Source: Rhodopirellula sp. P2
Lineage (GTDB): Bacteria > Planctomycetota > Planctomycetia > Pirellulales > Pirellulaceae
Assembly: GCF_028768465.1 (NCBI RefSeq)
Contig: NZ_CP118225.1
Location: 5,499,001-5,563,000 of the forward strand
DNA: 64,000 nucleotides
Direction: 5' to 3'
Shown: positions 48,410-58,274 of the stretch, in pieces
How positions within the stretch are numbered: the stretch's first letter is position 1
Layout: each line of letters begins with the position of its first letter
Position numbers and translations under genes: made by a program
The notes under the pieces: generated by a model
Seen by the model: only the letters and a program-made list of their open reading frames with translations
Told to the model about the DNA's origin: nothing
Databases searched by the model: none

Positions 48410-49417
48410 ATGAACCCCGTCATCTCGACCGATCAACTGACCATGCGTTTTCGAGGCTGCGATGCCTTGCTGGGCGTGGATCTGACCATCCAGCCCGGAA
48501 CCGTGTTTGCCTTGCTGGGCGAAAACGGTGCCGGCAAGACCACACTGATCCGAATCCTCACCGGGTTCCAAAAACCGACGTCTGGTTCGGCCTCCGTTTG
48601 CGACTTCGATCCACTGAAACAACCGCTGGAGGTTCGTCGCCGGGTTGGCTACGTCTCAGACAATCCCGCCTTGTACGACTGGATGACGGTGGGCCAAATC
48701 GGTTGGTTCACGGCCTCGTTCTACCCGGAGGGCTTCTACGAAAACTACCGCGAATCGATTGCGAAGTACGAGATCCCCGAGGACCGCAAAATTCGCGTGC
48801 TGAGCAAAGGCCAGCGAGCCAAGGTCGCCTTGTCGTTGGCTCTCGCACACGACCCAGAACTGCTGATCCTGGATGAACCGACGTCGGGTCTGGATCCGAT
48901 GGTTCGCCGTGAGTTTCTGGAAAGCATGATTGGCCGGGCCGCATCGGGCCGAACCGTGTTCCTTTCCAGTCATCAAATCAACGAAGTCGAACGGGTCGCC
49001 GACACGATCGGAATCCTCCACAACGGGAAACTCCAAGCCTGCGAACCGCTGAACGATCTGAAGGGATCGATGACGGAACTGACCGTGTCGCTAGACGATT
49101 CGTTGGTGGAACTCCCGACGCTTCCCGAGCCAGCCCAAACGCTACTCGAAGAAAACCAAGGCCGCCAACGCCGGGTGCTGGTGCGGAACTTTGAGCCGTC
49201 CATGATCCCGGTGATCGAATCGGCCACCGGCGTCGTCGCGGTGAAGGATCGCACAATGACGCTGGAGGAGATCTTCATCGCCCACACTCGAAAAGGCTTT
49301 GCGGGCCCGCCCGGACCGCCTCCTGAAACATCTCGCGGCCCGTCTCCATCGCCGGAGCCACCAGCCGGCGACGGCGGACGAGAATCCGAGGTGGTCACGT
49401 CGGGAGAGCAATCATGA
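48410..49417 (+). CDS. ABC transporter ATP-binding protein
   Basis: 335 residues from ATG 48410. Walker A GENGAGKTT (37-45), signature LSKGQRAKVALS (LSKGQ), Walker B ELLILDEPTSGLDP, and H-loop in FLSSHQINEVERVAD. The C-terminal 80 residues contain a permease-interaction-like region and end in a Pro/Ser/Gly-rich linker. The stop overlaps the permease start by 4 nt (ATGA). Likely energises ABC-2-type export of a drug, lipid or peptide, since YtrA-type operons often respond to cell-wall stress. Confidence 0.94.
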   Translation: MNPVISTDQLTMRFRGCDALLGVDLTIQPGTVFALLGENGAGKTTLIRILTGFQKPTSGSASVCDFDPLKQPLEVRRRVGYVSDNPALYDWMTVGQIGWFTASFYPEGFYENYRESIAKYEIPEDRKIRVLSKGQRAKVALSLALAHDPELLILDEPTSGLDPMVRREFLESMIGRAASGRTVFLSSHQINEVERVADTIGILHNGKLQACEPLNDLKGSMTELTVSLDDSLVELPTLPEPAQTLLEENQGRQRRVLVRNFEPSMIPVIESATGVVAVKDRTMTLEEIFIAHTRKGFAGPPGPPPETSRGPSPSPEPPAGDGGRESEVVTSGEQS

Positions 49418-51930
49418 ATGACACACGCGTTTGGCAAGGTTTGCTCTGGAAAGAGGCCAAGCAAATCGTTCCGTTGATAGGCATGCTGCTGGGAGTGACA
49501 GCGTTCCTGTTCATCGTCTGGGCCGCCATGTCCCAAAACCTCAATGTCACGCTGAGTGCGGCGGGAAATATCGTCCCCCTGATCATGCCGGCGCTGTTTG
49601 CCGCGGGTGCGGGAGCGATCTTGATCAGCCATGAAAAAGAAACCCGCACACTGAACTGGCTGGCATCCTTGCCGATCCCCGTCCGGCCCATCGTGGCCGC
49701 CAAATTGCTCGTTGCGATCGTTGGCCTGCTTTTGATGTGGGTGGGATGCGTCGTGCTGGCTTTCCTCGCTGGACTGGAACAAAGCCCCACGCAATCGGGA
49801 ACCTTCGAACTCAGCCAAGTGCACCCCGCATTTTGGTTTGTGCATTCGTTCTATGTGCTGCTGTGCGGGTTCTACACCTCCTGGCGGAACAAGAACGCCT
49901 TCCCGGCTTTGGTTTGGATCATTCCTCTGGCGCTGCTGCCGTTTTTCGTGGCGGAGATTTGGACCTCACTGTTTCAAAGTTCAACGGGGCAGTTCACCGA
50001 CGTGAATCAAAAAACCTGGGTGCTGGGAATCATCACCAGCCTGTTTCTCCCCGCCATCGGCTGGCTGGCGTATCGCGCCGGCACCACTGCTTTGCAAGCC
50101 GATGAACCGGACGACCTGCGGCCTCGTGATTCGCTGACTTCGGTGGATGCGTGGCGTCCACCCGAAATGGCGACTCCTTCCCGCCAACCGTTCCGCGACA
50201 GTTATGCGACCATGGTTTGGCAGACCGTCCACGCTTCGCCTTGGATGTCACTGGGACTGCTGGTGCCGCTGGCTGCAGGAGCCATCGCCTGGCTGGTTGC
50301 CACCAACATGCACGACTCCCTGCAAAGCTGGATCGGAACCTCCATTCAAACCACCATCGGATTGGCATTGCTGGCCGTATCGTGGCTGGGCGTGGGTGTG
50401 TTCACCGGTGACGGGGCAGCGGTCCGGCTGAAGTTCTTGGCCGACCGCGGTGTCTCGCCGTCACGAGTTTGGCTCGGCCGGCATTGGTTTGGACTCAGCT
50501 CCCTGGCGGCGACCGCCCTGCTGATCTTGGCAGTGCAAGTCCTGATCGGATCCCCCGATCCGATCGAGCATCAGAGAGCCCCGATCCCGGAAATGTCGCT
50601 GCTGACAATCGCCTCGGTGCTCCTGGTCATCTACGGAGTTTCGCAGTGGGTCAGCCAAGTGGTGCCGATGCTGGCCGCTTCAGCGTTTCTGGCCCCCGTG
50701 TTGTCGCTGGTTGCCCTGGCCGCTTTGGCCGACGCCGGGATCGGAAATGGGGTCCGGTTTGGCTGGTTGCTGTCGATTGCGTTTCTGCCTTTTATCGCAA
50801 CTTGGTGGACCATGCGAACGTTCATGGATGGCAACCGAGGGCTGGGATACTGGGCGTTCAACGTGGTGGCAGGACTCGCATTCATGTTCCTGCCAACCGT
50901 TCCAGTTTCAATTGCCCGTTCACAACTGCCACAAATGTCGGCAGAGCGTGTGGCAGAACTCCTACCAGAAGCACAAAAACTGGACCGCCAGCATTCATTC
51001 AATGCCATCTCAATGCGTTATGGCGACCTGGAATTGCAAGATGATCTCAGCGTCTATGCAGGTGTGGAAATCGATGGTGAAACAGCCGTCGATCGAATGC
51101 GTCGCCGAGAACTCTTGTCTCCTGATGCTTGGATTGTGATTGGAGACATGGATGACGCTCCACTCCGAGGGGACCAGGGGATCATCAAAAGTGCACTGGA
51201 TGCCGCCTCACTCGTGAAGATTCGATGGCAGCAAAACCCGGACGACCAAGCCGAGAAAGAACGCCTCGGCGCATTCTTCAGTCGCCTGACAACTGTGGTT
51301 CGCCGCCTGCGGATGAGCACACGCTGGATCGACCAAGAAATCGCCGACCAGACCGAGATTTGGCTGGTTGCCAACTTGATGGACCCGACGCTGCAACCAC
51401 TTCAATCGGAGCCTTTCTACCAAGAGGCCGTGGCCTTGGTCGGCGATTTTGAAGCCCGCCAAGAAGCACGGCGAATGGCGTTGCTGGTGTGCTGGATTCG
51501 CGACCGGAAATCGCCGTCGCTCCTCAGAAGAACAAACGACGGAGTGGGCCCCTCCGATCACTGGCTAGAAAAAATCCCGGCAGGGTGGCGTCACTCGGTT
51601 TTGCACCGGAAATTCGGAGCGGTCGTTGATCGCTGCTTGAGCTTGATCGAAAAGTCAAACTCCAAGGCCGCGATGGAAGCAGACTTTCGTGCTTTGGACC
51701 TACTCGTCGGCCAACCCGGTGGCGAATTCGAAACGGGGCCGTACGGAGACCTTTATCGAGATGGCCAGGACTCCAACGCCCTGACCAAGAACTTTTCTTA
51801 TCTCGGCTACCCGGCCACGAACTGGTTCGAAACCTGGGAATACGACGCACAGCAATTAGCGATGACGCCCCAGGTCCCGAAGGAAGATTCCGCAACCCCG
51901 CAAATCCCATCGGTGGAGGAAATTCAATGA
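49414..51930 (+). CDS. ABC-2-type permease fused to a long soluble C-terminal region
   Basis: 838 residues. Multiple TM helices to about residue 500 (LIGMLLGVTAFLFIVWAAMS, LLVAIVGLLLMWVGCVVLAF, WAFNVVAGLAFMFLPTVPVS). The last 330 residues (from about 510, RSQLPQMSAERVAELLPEA) are hydrophilic, with Arg/Glu/Trp-rich helices, and have no TM: unusual for a permease, which normally ends soon after its last helix. The stop codon overlaps the next gene by 4 nt. Partners the ATPase at 48410. Confidence 0.88.
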   Translation: MNDTRVWQGLLWKEAKQIVPLIGMLLGVTAFLFIVWAAMSQNLNVTLSAAGNIVPLIMPALFAAGAGAILISHEKETRTLNWLASLPIPVRPIVAAKLLVAIVGLLLMWVGCVVLAFLAGLEQSPTQSGTFELSQVHPAFWFVHSFYVLLCGFYTSWRNKNAFPALVWIIPLALLPFFVAEIWTSLFQSSTGQFTDVNQKTWVLGIITSLFLPAIGWLAYRAGTTALQADEPDDLRPRDSLTSVDAWRPPEMATPSRQPFRDSYATMVWQTVHASPWMSLGLLVPLAAGAIAWLVATNMHDSLQSWIGTSIQTTIGLALLAVSWLGVGVFTGDGAAVRLKFLADRGVSPSRVWLGRHWFGLSSLAATALLILAVQVLIGSPDPIEHQRAPIPEMSLLTIASVLLVIYGVSQWVSQVVPMLAASAFLAPVLSLVALAALADAGIGNGVRFGWLLSIAFLPFIATWWTMRTFMDGNRGLGYWAFNVVAGLAFMFLPTVPVSIARSQLPQMSAERVAELLPEAQKLDRQHSFNAISMRYGDLELQDDLSVYAGVEIDGETAVDRMRRRELLSPDAWIVIGDMDDAPLRGDQGIIKSALDAASLVKIRWQQNPDDQAEKERLGAFFSRLTTVVRRLRMSTRWIDQEIADQTEIWLVANLMDPTLQPLQSEPFYQEAVALVGDFEARQEARRMALLVCWIRDRKSPSLLRRTNDGVGPSDHWLEKIPAGWRHSVLHRKFGAVVDRCLSLIEKSNSKAAMEADFRALDLLVGQPGGEFETGPYGDLYRDGQDSNALTKNFSYLGYPATNWFETWEYDAQQLAMTPQVPKEDSATPQIPSVEEIQ

Positions 51931-53324
51931 GCAATCGAATGTCCGAGAGAACGTTTCGTGCGGCAATGTGGGCCCCACCAGTCCTGTTGATTGCTTTGCT
52001 CGCCTGGGGATTTACGTGTGAGCGATGGGCGACTTCCCTGTATCACGAACGCGTGACGGCACTCGCGAAGGACGGCGTGCCGGTGACTTCCACCGCGATG
52101 CTCAAAAAATACAACACTGACGTGTCGGCTGATCATGCATTGCAGTGGAAACAACTACTCGACGCAGCGAGTCATGTGCAAGCAATGAACCGTGATTCCG
52201 TGGCTGAGATGGAAGACATTGTTCCTGAATCGGAGCCTTGGCAGGCTGAACTGTTTGCAGAAGCAATCAGCGAACAGGCAAGGCCGGTGCTGAGCCAACT
52301 GAGGGAGTTGCTCGAGTCAGATCAGCCCGTCTGGCAGGATGCTCACCTGGAAAGGCGGCACTGGTCCACTGGCTACGAAATCCGTTCGTTGCGATGGTTG
52401 CTGGACAACGAGTTTCGGCTCGCATTTCATGCAGGGGACTCACAACGAGCACTCGAAACGCTCCAGACAGTTGCCAAACTTCGAGATCGGATCGACCAAC
52501 AAAACGAGATACTCCAATCCGTTCGACGCGCACTATCGAACGAACTGAACAAAACGATTCGCCAATCGGTCAGGTTCCCCTTCTGGAGCGAACCAGAACT
52601 CGGTGAATTGCTGCGTTTGGTCCTGGCAACCAATAGCGATGTGAACGTGGAGGCGCTCAACCAAATCCGGCTGGAGAGGTTCGTGACCTCATACCCGTTG
52701 AAAGACACCGGTCGCTGGGTTCAGTTCGAAGATGACTACACCCGGGACGTGCTCCCCTTTGGAGCTTCCAGCGTCCATGCGTTGGCGGCGTTGGACTGGC
52801 TGAAGTCGTCCGCCGAAACGGCACGACCTCCACGCCAGAGCCGAACCCGCGGGCGCTCCACCGAGTCAAAGGAACGCGAGGCTCGCACCGAAACGATTGA
52901 TCAGTCTCGGAGCTTGGTCGCTATTCCAAACGCAACTTTGAATTCCAGATTGCAGAGTCACTGGAACGTGCCCGATCAGTGGTTTCGCAATCAGGCGGAC
53001 GCCTATCAGGATGAAAGACGTTGGACGTCAACGGGCGTCTACCTACGAAAATACCAAGTTGTCCATGGCGAATACCCAACACAATTGTCCTCGTTGCAGT
53101 CCGTCGGTGCCACGCCGGAATCCTGGACACACAGCACGGGAGAACAACTCGGCTATCGCGTCGATAGAGATGGGAAAGCGGCCGTCCTCTGGACCGACGC
53201 TCGCAACAACTACGCGGAAGACGAGAAAGGCGTCGGCAGCATCCCCTACAGCGAACGCAACTGGGGCGCCGGCCGAGCCGACCACTACGAGCTCTGGTTG
53301 CGGGGAGACGCCACCGATCAGTAG
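51927..53324 (+). CDS. Single-span membrane protein of the ABC operon, function unknown
   Basis: 465 residues from ATG 51927, overlapping the permease stop (ATGA). One TM at about 12-28 (AAMWAPPVLLIALLAWGF), then a helical extracytoplasmic region rich in Arg/Glu/Leu (LLDAASHVQAMNRDSVAEM, LRSLRWLLDNEFRLAFH) and a C-terminal part with GDYTRDVLPF-like segments and aromatic strands (EQLGYRVDRDGKAAVLWTD). Resembles the soluble tail of the permease in style, so the two may form a complex. Probably an accessory protein of the transporter. Confidence 0.8.
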   Translation: MSNRMSERTFRAAMWAPPVLLIALLAWGFTCERWATSLYHERVTALAKDGVPVTSTAMLKKYNTDVSADHALQWKQLLDAASHVQAMNRDSVAEMEDIVPESEPWQAELFAEAISEQARPVLSQLRELLESDQPVWQDAHLERRHWSTGYEIRSLRWLLDNEFRLAFHAGDSQRALETLQTVAKLRDRIDQQNEILQSVRRALSNELNKTIRQSVRFPFWSEPELGELLRLVLATNSDVNVEALNQIRLERFVTSYPLKDTGRWVQFEDDYTRDVLPFGASSVHALAALDWLKSSAETARPPRQSRTRGRSTESKEREARTETIDQSRSLVAIPNATLNSRLQSHWNVPDQWFRNQADAYQDERRWTSTGVYLRKYQVVHGEYPTQLSSLQSVGATPESWTHSTGEQLGYRVDRDGKAAVLWTDARNNYAEDEKGVGSIPYSERNWGAGRADHYELWLRGDATDQ

Positions 53325-53337
53325 CCAGAATTCAGCA

Positions 53338-54168
53338 GTAGGCCAGGTTCCACCTGGCGCTGGTGACTGGACGGCCCTCACTAAACTTGCCCCGCAAACG
53401 CTGCACGCCTCGCTTTGTTCCAAAGCATCGGCCAGGCTGCCAGGCACAACCTGGCCTACGCTTGCGAGCCAACCAAAGTAGGCCGGACCGAAGCGATAGC
53501 GGAGTTCCGGCCCCCCAGCAGAACAACCGCTGGCCCCCGACGCTCGCGTCCCATCACAAACCAAATCCGTAGGTAGGCCAGGTCCCACCTGGCGCTCGCG
53601 ACCGGACGGCCCCCACTGAACTTGCGTCACAAACACCGCACGCCTCGCTTTGTCCCAAAGCATCGGCAAGGCTGCCAGGTACAACCTGGCCTACGTTTGT
53701 ACGCCAGCCAAAGCAGGCCGGACCGAAGCGATAGCGGAGTTCCGGCACCCCAGCAGAACAACCGCTGGCCCCCGACGCTCGCGTCCCAGCACAAACGCAA
53801 ATCCGAAAGTAGGCCAGGTTCCACCTGGCACTGGTGACTGGACGGCCCTCACTGAACTTGCCCCGCAAACGCTGCACGCCTCGCTTTGTTCCAAAGCATC
53901 GGCAAGGCCGCCAGGTACAACCTGGCCTACGTTTGTACGCCAACGAAAGTAGGCCGGACCGAAGCGATAGCGGAGTTCCGGCACCCCAGCAAAACAACCG
54001 TCGGCCCTCAACGCTCGCGAGCCCAGCACAAACGCAAATCCGAAAGTAGGCCAGGTTCCACCTGGCGCTCGCGACCAGACAGCCCCCACTGAACTCGCGT
54101 TACAAACACCGCACGCCTCGCTTTGTTCCAAAGCATCGGCCAGGCTGCCAGGTACAACCTGGCCTACG
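53338..54168. repeat. 236-bp tandem repeat array, 3.5 copies
   Basis: GTAGGCCAGGT begins at 53338, 53573, 53809 and 54046 (235-237 bp apart); the last copy is cut. Each has GCCAGGT-NNN-ACCTGGC palindromes at both ends, so outward hairpins flank an internal 180-bp body. Long open frames here are artefacts of the repetition. Related palindromes: 38185, 47787. Confidence 0.93.
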
Positions 54169-54289
54169 CCTCTCAATCCTGACGCACCAGCGCCCCATCA
54201 CACTTCTCGGGCGACCCCATGCGTCTCTGCATCAAAAACGTTTCGACACTCGACGCCGCTCGAATTCATCCCACGCAAATCACTTGCAA

Positions 54290-54320
54290 CATTTGAATTC
54301 TTGGCGAATCCGGCTACCGA
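54290..54320. repeat. Dispersed GAATTC-GCGAATCCGGCTAC element
   Basis: GAATTCTTGGCGAATCCGGC is the reverse complement of the element at 24934 and one arm at 47277. It lies next to the Tgt stop. Confidence 0.75.
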
Positions 54321-54323
54321 GTG

Positions 54324-55448
54324 CTACGACGAAACCGATTCTCGATACGGCTCATGGCCCCAACCCGCGAGCTTGGCGTTTTTAAAGGACTCAAATTCGC
54401 CCGCTTCGATGGCGTCTCGAGTCGCCTGCATCAAACGGCCGTAGTACATCAGGTTGTGATGCGACAGCAAAATCGGACCAAGCATCTCGCCCGCAACAAA
54501 CAAATGCCGCAGATAACCGCGACTGTGCCGGCATGCGAGGCACGGGCAATCGTCCATCAGCGGCCGAGTGTCCAGCTTGTGGACTGCGTTGCGTAGCTTC
54601 AGCGGTCCTTCATCCGTGAACGCCAAAGCGTTCCTGCCGTTGCGAGTTGGCATCACGCAATCGAACAGATCAATTCCGCGAGCGATGTTTTCCAGCAGGT
54701 CACGTGGCGTGCCGACGCCCATCAGGTACCGAGGTTTGTCCGCCGGCAAATGCGGGGTCGTGAACCCCGTGGTCGTGTACATGTCTTCGGGAGGTTCCCC
54801 CACCGACAACCCGCCCACCGCGTAGCCCTCAAACGACATCGCCGCGAGTTCCGACGCGCATTGCTGACGAAGCGTCCGGTCCAGCCCACCTTGAACGATC
54901 GCGAACAGAGCCTGGTCCTCACGGTCCGCGGCGTCGCGACAACGAGCGGCCCAGCGAATCGAGCGGGCCAGCGCGTCCTCGACTTGCGTCATCGGAGCAG
55001 GCAAGGCGATGACGTGATCCAAGACCATCGCCACGTCGCTGCCGAGAGCTTGCTGGATTTCGATCGAATGCTCCGGCGTCAGCTCGATCTTGGCGCCGTC
55101 GATGTGTGAACGAAACGTCGCCGCATGTTCGGTGACCTTGTTGATCGCCCCCAGCGAGAAGACCTGAAAGCCACCCGAGTCGGTCAGAATGGGACCGTCC
55201 CAGCCACACATTTTATGCAGACCACCAAGAGCCGCGACCGTTTCGTGACCGGGTCGCAGACGCAAGTGGTAGGTGTTGCCCAGGATCATGTCCGCGCCGG
55301 TGGCGGCGACTTGATCAATCGTCAGGCCTTTGACCGTTCCAAGCGTTCCGACCGGCATGAAGCCGGGCGTGCGAACGGGTCCTCGCGGCGTGTGAAAAAC
55401 GCCGCGTCGGGCACCTCCATCGGTGCCAATCAATTCGTAGCGGAACAA
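54324..55448 (-). CDS. tgt: tRNA-guanine transglycosylase
   Basis: 374 residues from TTG 55448, 5 nt after the preceding stop; no ATG is available nearby. Nucleophile/active-site Asp90 in [13 protein letters not shown], second Asp in [15 protein letters not shown], and the Zn site [17 protein letters not shown]...HHNL (Cys-x-Cys-x2-Cys then His). Exchanges guanine-34 for preQ1 in tRNAs for Asp, Asn, His and Tyr (queuosine pathway). Full length. Operon-like with the TPR/alpha-CTD gene upstream. Confidence 0.96.
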   Translation of the reverse strand: MFRYELIGTDGGARRGVFHTPRGPVRTPGFMPVGTLGTVKGLTIDQVAATGADMILGNTYHLRLRPGHETVAALGGLHKMCGWDGPILTDSGGFQVFSLGAINKVTEHAATFRSHIDGAKIELTPEHSIEIQQALGSDVAMVLDHVIALPAPMTQVEDALARSIRWAARCRDAADREDQALFAIVQGGLDRTLRQQCASELAAMSFEGYAVGGLSVGEPPEDMYTTTGFTTPHLPADKPRYLMGVGTPRDLLENIARGIDLFDCVMPTRNGRNALAFTDEGPLKLRNAVHKLDTRPLMDDCPCLACRHSRGYLRHLFVAGEMLGPILLSHHNLMYYGRLMQATRDAIEAGEFESFKNAKLAGWGHEPYRESVSS

Positions 55449-55453
55449 GCGGG

Positions 55454-56785
55454 TCAGTCGCCCCGCATCTTCAATCCGAGGTCAGCCAACTTCTCACGCA
55501 CTTCGTTCAAGCTGGTCACACCAAAGTTCTTGCACTCCAGCATGTCGTCACCCGATTTACGGATCAGCTCACCGATGGAGTTGATCTGCAAACGAGTCAT
55601 GCACTTGCGAGCACGAACAGACAGGTTGAGATCAGCAATCGGCCGTTCCAGCAACGCTTGTTCGTCAGGCGACATGTGCGAAGTGTCGACAGGCGGGTCG
55701 CTGGATTTCTTTTCGCCAGCGAACTGGCCAAGCGACAAACCTTTTTGCGAAAGCATTTCGCGAATTTCGACCAAGCTGGTTTCGCCGAAGTTCTTGCTCG
55801 AAAGCAATTCTTGTTCGCTGTGGCGGGTCAGGTCGCCAATCGTTTCGATGCCCATCTTTTGCAAGCAGTTGCGGCTTCGAACGCTGAGTTCAAAGTTTGC
55901 AACGGGCATGTTCAACGTTTGGGCCAAACGATCGTTGCGACGCTGAGCTTCTTCGTCGTACAGCATGTTGCCGGTCGCCGAAGCGTCCTTCATGTACAGC
56001 TGTGTGCGAGGGTGATCGGGATGACAATCCAGGATTCGCTTGTAGCACAACTGGGCTTTGTCGTATTGCCCGTTGTCTTCGTACATGACGCCCAAGTTGA
56101 TCAGGGCACCGATGCCAGTGGGGAACGCCTTGGCAGCACGTTCATACAACCGCAGGGCTTCGTCATCGTTGCCCAAACGGTCGTTTTCAAGAGCCAATCC
56201 GAACAAGGCACCCGCGTGATTTTCGTCGGTCGAAACCGCACGCTGGTACAGGTTGATGGCTTCTTCCATGCGACCACCGATTTGAGCAGCGGTTGCCGCA
56301 CGCTGGTACATGTAGTCCGCGGTTTGTTCAGCGGGACCAAAGATATCGTCCAAAATCGCCATCGCTTCTTCGATCTTGCCTTGATATCGCTTGGCTTCCG
56401 CGATGCCAATTTTGCATTGGTCTTCGTTGTAGCCGGACGTCTTGGCTTGTTCGTAGCCCTCGATCGCACCGTCGAAGCTCGACAGTTCGAATTGGCAACG
56501 AGCATTGTAGAACAGCGCCATCGCACTGCCATCGGCTGCCGAGAGTGTTTGAGAGGCGTCCTTGAATCGGCCCAGCAAGAACTGACAAACACCCATCTTG
56601 GTTTTGCCGGCAGGAGTCAGGGCGTCGTCCTGCTCCATTTCGTTGACCGCGTCGCGCAGTTCACCAAAATGTCCGTAGTTTTCGGTGATCGCCTGCCGAA
56701 TCTCGGCGACGTCGCTGGGGCCGAACGAGTTGCTCGCCAGAACCATTTGCTTCAGGTCGAGAACTTCGAGTTCGACTTCGCTCAT
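55454..56785 (-). CDS. TPR protein with two RNA-polymerase alpha-CTD-like modules
   Basis: 443 residues from ATG 56785. About 50-280 are TPR-type helix pairs (e.g. [40 protein letters not shown]). Two C-terminal modules follow: about 292-356 ([37 protein letters not shown]) and about 380-443 ([36 protein letters not shown]). The pattern hydrophobic-S-x-R-x-x-NCL...GI-x-T-I-GDL...NFG-x-x-S-L-x-EI is that of the alpha-subunit C-terminal domain, which binds UP elements and activators. A protein with two such domains but no alpha N-terminus may act as a transcription adaptor. Genuine alpha is expected elsewhere. Confidence 0.88.
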   Translation of the reverse strand: MSEVELEVLDLKQMVLASNSFGPSDVAEIRQAITENYGHFGELRDAVNEMEQDDALTPAGKTKMGVCQFLLGRFKDASQTLSAADGSAMALFYNARCQFELSSFDGAIEGYEQAKTSGYNEDQCKIGIAEAKRYQGKIEEAMAILDDIFGPAEQTADYMYQRAATAAQIGGRMEEAINLYQRAVSTDENHAGALFGLALENDRLGNDDEALRLYERAAKAFPTGIGALINLGVMYEDNGQYDKAQLCYKRILDCHPDHPRTQLYMKDASATGNMLYDEEAQRRNDRLAQTLNMPVANFELSVRSRNCLQKMGIETIGDLTRHSEQELLSSKNFGETSLVEIREMLSQKGLSLGQFAGEKKSSDPPVDTSHMSPDEQALLERPIADLNLSVRARKCMTRLQINSIGELIRKSGDDMLECKNFGVTSLNEVREKLADLGLKMRGD

Positions 56786-57020
56786 CTTCGTTTTGTCCGG
56801 GGCTAACTTCGGCTCGCTCGCACAGCGATCCGAAAGGAGGGAAAAGAGTCAGGTGGCGCTCAGGATCCTGCAAGCCATGTGCTCGGCAGGAACGCTATGT
56901 TTCTACGTTCTACTGAGTGTCTACGTTTCTACTGAAATTCTGCCGAGAGACCGGCCCGCAAAAATGCGACGCCCAAAAGTCCCCAACAGTGAATGACAAA
57001 AATATTTTTTTGCCGATCTA

Positions 57021-57094
57021 AGCCAGCGGCCGGATTTGAACCGGCAACCCTCGCATTACGAATGCGATGCTCTGCCAATTGAAGCTACGCTGGC
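57021..57094 (-). tRNA. tRNA-Thr (anticodon CGT)
   Basis: Read on the minus strand it folds as a cloverleaf: acceptor GCCAGCG/CGCTGGC, D arm GCTTCAATTGGCAGAGC, anticodon arm TCGCA-TTCGTAA-TGCGA with anticodon CGT (reads ACG, Thr), variable GGGTT, T arm GCCGG-TTCAAAT-CCGGC. CCA is not encoded. Confidence 0.93.
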
Positions 57095-58034
57095 GACTTT
57101 TCCAGAGAATACGTGTCTTTGGGCTAAAACGTCAAGGGCCGTCGGGACAGCGACCGACCACCCGAGAGAGCTCGGAAGTCATCCCAATGCGTAAAAAATT
57201 CCACATTTTTTTGCGAGGACGGGAAAAAAATTCCTAAAATTCTAAAAAAGTTTCCCGAAAATTTCCCACCGCACGTCACCACACGTCGGTCACCCATGCC
57301 CACCGACCTGGCACCCCGACGCGTCAGGGCTGTCTGATTGAATCCGAACCTGAAGCGTGAGCGAGGGACCACGTGCCATTGCAACGAGCCTGTGGGTCCC
57401 TCGCTCACGCGTCCGGTTGTGAACTCGAGTCAATCAACAAGCCGGTCAGCGAGGCACGCGCAGCGAAACTCCGATCGAACGTCGATGACGATCACCGCTT
57501 CGCTGAGCACGAGCGCGACAAAGAGCCAGAACAGCACGAATTGCCAACCACCTTCCCAGCCACAACCCGCGTGATCTTCGCCCCGGACGGGGCCGACTTC
57601 CGTAGCTCGGGGCGGAAGCCGAATGGCACTTACTTCACCCTCCCTCAGGGAGGGTCGGCCCGCTTCGGGCCGGGGAGGGCGAACCTGAAACCCGGTGTGT
57701 AGCCCTCCCCTCGCTTCGCTCGACCCTCCCAGGGGGAGGGTGAATTGGTAAAGTAAGTGCCATTCGGCGGAATCGCCGAGACCGATCACGAGAAATCAAA
57801 AGTCCGCCCCGGATGGGACCAGCGAGGTGATAGAATCACGGGTCATTCGAATGACGACACTTTTTGCGTTGCGGAAATCGGAGACCGAAGTGGCCGACGG
57901 ACGGCACTGAAACGAGACGACGCAAATCAGCGGTCGCCGCGTCCCTGACAAAAGGATGCCGACGGCGGTCGCAAGAATCTGTCGACACGAGCAAATGGAA
58001 TCGTTCGCGAAATCAATGGGAAGGTCTTTCGAAA
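57095..58034. repeat. Repeat-rich spacer before the UBact/Pup-like locus
   Basis: Two inverted repeats. (1) GCGTGAGCGAGGGACC at 57355-57370 and its complement at 57395-57410; its start equals the 158-bp unit at 28262. (2) A large hairpin, arms about 57619-57644 and 57734-57777 (GAATGGCACTTACTT and AAGTAAGTGCCATTC), with CCCTCCC/GGGAGGG next to it. Between them 57578-57620 matches the reverse complement of part of the 158-bp repeats. No gene is convincing in the first 700 bp. Confidence 0.8.
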
Positions 58035-58274
58035 ATGAATGCCACACAAACACAACTTCAAAACGCAGACCAACAATCGGTTGCTGCGACGGCAAATGAG
58101 CTGGGCACGGAAATGCGTGATCGGCAGCCACCTTTGCATCCGGAGCCCCCGACTCCTTCCAACACGCCGCGCAAGGATTCACTGAACCAGTTTGCATCGT
58201 GGCTGCGACGGGACGCTCGAGACGAAGCGACGACTTACCTTCATCGAGCCAACACGCACCACGACGGCGAATGA
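58035..58274 (+). CDS. Pup/UBact-like small modifier protein ending in Gly-Glu
   Basis: 79 residues from ATG 58035 ([10 protein letters not shown]), weak AAGG upstream. Very hydrophilic (Gln, Glu, Asn, Thr, Pro), hence largely disordered, with a C-terminal helical stretch ([20 protein letters not shown]) and the end ...HHDGE. Pup and the UBact proteins of Gram-negative phyla are short, disordered and end in Gly-Gln/Glu, the residue the ligase couples to lysines. The next gene, overlapping by 4 bp, is a PafA/Dop-family enzyme. The identification rests on position, size and ending; sequence identity to any known Pup was not tested. Confidence 0.75.
   Translation: MNATQTQLQNADQQSVAATANELGTEMRDRQPPLHPEPPTPSNTPRKDSLNQFASWLRRDARDEATTYLHRANTHHDGE

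Noticed and set aside
53554-54176. Minus-strand frames of 60-160 codons with repeated GAGTPLSLRSG-like text
   Set aside because: Artefacts of the 236-bp tandem repeats.
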